Shown here: piece by piece, positions 5,695 through 7,854 of the stretch
Layout: each line of letters opens with the position of its first letter
Numbering within the stretch: the first letter of the stretch is position 1
Source: Deltaproteobacteria bacterium
Lineage (GTDB): Bacteria; Desulfobacterota; Desulfobacteria; Desulfobacterales; C00003060
Length of the DNA stretch: 7,854 bases
Reading direction: 5' to 3'
NCBI GenBank assembly: GCA_019309245.1
Contig: JAFDGP010000113.1
Location: 1-7,854 of the forward strand
Made by a program: the position numbers and the translations under genes
The notes under the pieces: generated by a model
The model's database searches: none
What the model saw: only the letters and a program-made list of their open reading frames with translations
Told to the model about the DNA's origin: nothing

Positions 5695-6970
5695 TGTCGG
5701 GCTCCTTTTCAATGCGCTTGATCCGGCAACTGACAATTTTTCCCCGCTTCGATTCCACAACCGTAAAACGAGCGCTATCGCGTTCCAGGACCCGCCCGCG
5801 CGAGGGAATCTCTCCAAAGGCATCGCAAAGGTACCCGTTGAGTGTGACGGACTCGCCTTCAGGCAGGTTCAAACCACACGCCTCGTTCACATCTTCAATC
5901 GAAGCGCGGCACTGAACAAACCACTCATCCGGTCCCACCGAATGGATCAGTTTTTCGACCTTTTCGTACTCGTCGTAGATCTCCCCGACGATCTCTTCTA
6001 CAAGGTCTTCCATGGTCACGATACCCGAGGTGACGCCGTATTCATCCACGATCACGGCCATGTTAATCCGGTTTTTCTGCATATGGCGAAACACCTTGTG
6101 GACCTTGGCGCCCTCCGGGAAAATCGCCACCGGCTTGATCAGCTGCTCCATATCTCGGTCCGGATTCAGAAAAAACTCCTTGGTGCTCACAAACCCCACC
6201 ACATGGTCAAGACTGCCCTCACAAATCGGAATCCGGCTGTGATGCGCCTCTACCATCAGGTTTGCCAAATCCTGCCGGGACATGGTCAGCAGGGCGGCCA
6301 CCACATCCACCCGCGGCGTCATCACCTCTGCAGCCGTGGTCTGGGAAAACTGCATGATATTTCGAACCATGCGTCGTTCCTGTGACGTGATCGCGTCCTG
6401 ACGGTCGGCCTCATCAAACAGGACCTCAAGCTCTGAGGGGCTTAAGGCTTCGCCGTGTTCTTCGGGCACCTTCAACATGCGCAGGATCACCCCGGCCGCC
6501 CGGTCGAATACAGCCACAACGGGCCGGGATACCCTGGAAAAGGCGTGCAGAGGCACAATGGCGGTCATGGCAAGGGGTTTGGGTTGCCCCACAGCGATGG
6601 TTTTCGGAATAATTTCTCCAAGGAGCAAAACGAGCAGGGAGTCTACCACGATGGCCGCCGACACGCTGTGTGAGGGCACCAACTGCGTGAACACGAGCAC
6701 CGCAACCGATGATGTCGCCACGTTCACGAATGTGTTGCCCAACAAGATCGTCGAAAGCAATTCCCGGGGACGCTCCAGGGCCCGAGCAATCAACCGGGCC
6801 CTGCGGGTTCTGGCATGTCGCAATCGCCGTCGCTCCACCCGGTCCAGACAAAACAGGGCGGTCTCCGTCGCTGAAAAGCTGCCGGAGCACACCAGCAAGA
6901 CCACCAGAACGGCAAGCTGAACCGTGGTTACCCAAGAAGCATCATTCAAACGGACACGCAACTCCTTCAA
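5684..6970 (-). CDS. CNNM/CorC (HlyC/CorC) CBS membrane protein, first copy
   Basis: The protein is up to 428 aa, in the inner membrane, with the same architecture as the gene after it. A DUF21/CNNM domain (about 15-165) carries SATETALFCLDRVERRRLRH (33-52), ILLGNTFVNVATSS (75-88) and LGEIIPKTIAVG (117-128). A CBS pair (210-335) carries AAEVMTPRVDVV, HHSRIPIC and VIVDEYGVTSGIVTMEDLVEEIVGEI. The CorC_HlyC domain (about 345-420) carries VTLNGYLCDAFGEIPSRG. Its likely role is divalent-cation export or membrane homeostasis gated by nucleotide binding to the CBS pair. The start is uncertain. TTG 6970 has no ribosome site before it, while AAGGAG at 6962-6967 lies within the first codons and could instead serve TTG 6949, giving a protein seven residues shorter. 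Both starts keep the full membrane domain. The stop overlaps the second copy by 11 bases. Confidence 0.9.
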   Translation of the reverse strand: MKELRVRLNDASWVTTVQLAVLVVLLVCSGSFSATETALFCLDRVERRRLRHARTRRARLIARALERPRELLSTILLGNTFVNVATSSVAVLVFTQLVPSHSVSAAIVVDSLLVLLLGEIIPKTIAVGQPKPLAMTAIVPLHAFSRVSRPVVAVFDRAAGVILRMLKVPEEHGEALSPSELEVLFDEADRQDAITSQERRMVRNIMQFSQTTAAEVMTPRVDVVAALLTMSRQDLANLMVEAHHSRIPICEGSLDHVVGFVSTKEFFLNPDRDMEQLIKPVAIFPEGAKVHKVFRHMQKNRINMAVIVDEYGVTSGIVTMEDLVEEIVGEIYDEYEKVEKLIHSVGPDEWFVQCRASIEDVNEACGLNLPEGESVTLNGYLCDAFGEIPSRGRVLERDSARFTVVESKRGKIVSCRIKRIEKEPDNGR

Positions 6971-7030
6971 TTAGGGCTCGCCACAAATCCCGGTGGCAAT
7001 CCTGCCACCGGGAGGCGAAACCAGCCCTTA
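6971..7030. repeat. Nested long hairpin between crotonase and CNNM genes
   Basis: A perfect 10-bp stem (CCCGGTGGCA at 6989-6998 with TGCCACCGGG at 7003-7012) closes a four-base loop. Outside it CGCC (6979-6982) pairs with GGCG (7014-7017), and AGGGCT (6973-6978) with AGCCCT (7023-7028), separated by small unpaired bulges, for 20 pairs in all. It fills most of the 74 bases between the two minus-strand genes. There is no T-run on either side. It could be a factor-dependent terminator or processing site that lowers expression of the CNNM-HD genes relative to the crotonase, or a REP-like element. It begins directly next to the TTG 6970 codon, so in RNA it could also block that start. Confidence 0.65.
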
Positions 7031-7044
7031 AGTTGTATCAGGGC

Positions 7045-7821
7045 CTATCTTCCTTTCCACACGGGCGGTCTTTTTTCCAAAAAGGCGGTTAACCCTTCAT
7101 TGGCGTCTACGGAAAAAAGGCTCGCCAACATGACCTGCCTCGCATAGTCATAGGCCTGGGTGTCGGCCAGGTTGGCTTGCGTGTAAAAGGCCTCTTTACC
7201 GATCCGCAAGGTCAAGGGACTGGCCTCGGCAATCTTGCAGGCAAGGTTCCAGGTCTCTTCGGAAAGTTGTCCGGCGGAAACCACCCGGTTGACCAGCCCG
7301 TACTCATGTGCCTCGGAAGCAGAGATCATCCTGCCGGTTAGCAGCATTTCCAGGGCCCGCTTTCTCCCTACAGCCCGGACCAGGGGAACCCCCGGGGTCG
7401 TACAGAACAGTCCGATTTTGACGCCCGGTGTTCCAAACCTGGCCTTTTCTTCGGCCACAGCCAGGTCACACGCTGCCACCAGCTGGCACCCTGCTGCCGT
7501 GGCCACCCCATGGACCTGAGCCAACACCGGCTGAGGCAGCTGTTGGATCTTTTCCATCACCTCGATGCAGGTGGCAAATATTTGATTATATTGGGTGAGG
7601 TCTCCATCGACCAGATCCGAAATATCGTGACCCGCACAAAAGACTTTGCCCGCTCCCCGGACGATCACCACGGCCACGCCGCTGTGCTGTCTTATCTCGG
7701 CAAGCAAATCGTTGAGCTCCTGCAAGAGATCAAGCGACAGGGCATTTCTTTTCTCCGGGCGATTCAACACCAGCATCCCGATACGGTCCTTGACTTCAAA
7801 TTTGAGATACGAATACGTCAT
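7045..7821 (-). CDS. Enoyl-CoA hydratase/isomerase family protein, ECHDC3-like
   Basis: The protein is 258 aa, the usual crotonase length, soluble. Crotonase-fold blocks are LNRPEKRNALS (19-29), the oxyanion-hole strand VFCAGHDISDL (60-70), the second oxyanion element ATAAGCQLVAACDLAVA (107-123) and the helix GRKRALEMLLTGRMISASEAHEYGLV. The C-terminus EGLTAFLEKRPPVW closes the family pattern. The stretch FGTPGVKIGLFCTTPGV (129-145) and the GHD motif match, from memory, the ECHDC3 branch better than FadB-type hydratases. The two catalytic glutamates of classical enoyl-CoA hydratase fall at Q113 and G133, so water addition to enoyl-CoA is doubtful; another acyl-CoA reaction or a binding role is possible. 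The start is ATG 7821 with GGGGGAG (7828-7834) six bases upstream. It is the first minus-strand gene here, and its promoter may lie beyond the window. Confidence 0.9.
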   Translation of the reverse strand: MTYSYLKFEVKDRIGMLVLNRPEKRNALSLDLLQELNDLLAEIRQHSGVAVVIVRGAGKVFCAGHDISDLVDGDLTQYNQIFATCIEVMEKIQQLPQPVLAQVHGVATAAGCQLVAACDLAVAEEKARFGTPGVKIGLFCTTPGVPLVRAVGRKRALEMLLTGRMISASEAHEYGLVNRVVSAGQLSEETWNLACKIAEASPLTLRIGKEAFYTQANLADTQAYDYARQVMLASLFSVDANEGLTAFLEKRPPVWKGR

Positions 7822-7854
7822 TCTGGTCTCCCCCTTCTGAACCTTACAACATCC

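Noticed and set aside
5695..5823. 43-residue N-terminal extension of the second CNNM protein
   Set aside because: It lies within the preceding CNNM coding sequence; AAGGAG at proper spacing before ATG 5694 and the start of the membrane domain there decide for the shorter form.
5408..6385. Plus-strand frame of 325 codons over the CNNM genes
   Set aside because: It spans the join of two well-supported minus-strand genes and shows no domain; a GC-bias shadow.

Overview
The window reads as ordinary chromosome from a GC-rich, Gram-negative, probably anaerobic bacterium. The protein sequences look most like Desulfobacterota, of the Desulfosarcina/Desulfococcus kind. This is an inference from gene content and protein style: a DUF3842 protein, an IspH fused to a UbiA-type membrane domain, an exported parvulin, and paired CNNM/CorC proteins. 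There is no rRNA or tRNA in the window to confirm it. I see no CRISPR array, phage gene or transposase.

Layout. Positions 1-437 carry no convincing gene. They hold a long, almost perfect palindrome (119-232) and a good sigma70-like promoter (291-319) pointing right. Three plus-strand genes follow: a DUF3842 protein (438-863), the IspH-UbiA fusion (915-2663) and an exported parvulin-type peptidyl-prolyl isomerase (2747-3739). The intervals are 51 and 83 bases and no terminator is visible between them, so they may form one operon.

At 3740-3878 this unit meets a minus-strand unit tail to tail, with one strong hairpin and one set of competing hairpins in the gap. The minus-strand genes, in transcription order, are a crotonase-fold protein close to ECHDC3 (7821-7045), two tandem CNNM/CorC-type CBS membrane proteins (6970-5684 and 5694-4438) and an HD-domain phosphohydrolase (4466-3879). 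The last three overlap by 11 and 29 bases, so they are almost certainly translationally coupled. The crotonase gene is separated from them by a 60-base nested hairpin (6971-7030).

How they work together. IspH makes IPP and DMAPP in the last step of the MEP pathway. The fused membrane domain belongs to the family that uses prenyl diphosphates, so the fusion may bring supply and use together at the membrane. However, the first Asp-rich motif of that domain is degenerate, so catalysis is uncertain. The isomerase is an envelope folding factor. The CNNM pair probably handles divalent cations or membrane stress. The HD protein is probably a soluble metal-dependent phosphohydrolase of unknown substrate.

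The points most worth a second look are the IspH-UbiA fusion with its damaged motif, the 119-232 palindrome, and the crotonase that lacks both classical catalytic glutamates. I did not find a clear undescribed multi-gene system such as a defence or mobile module.
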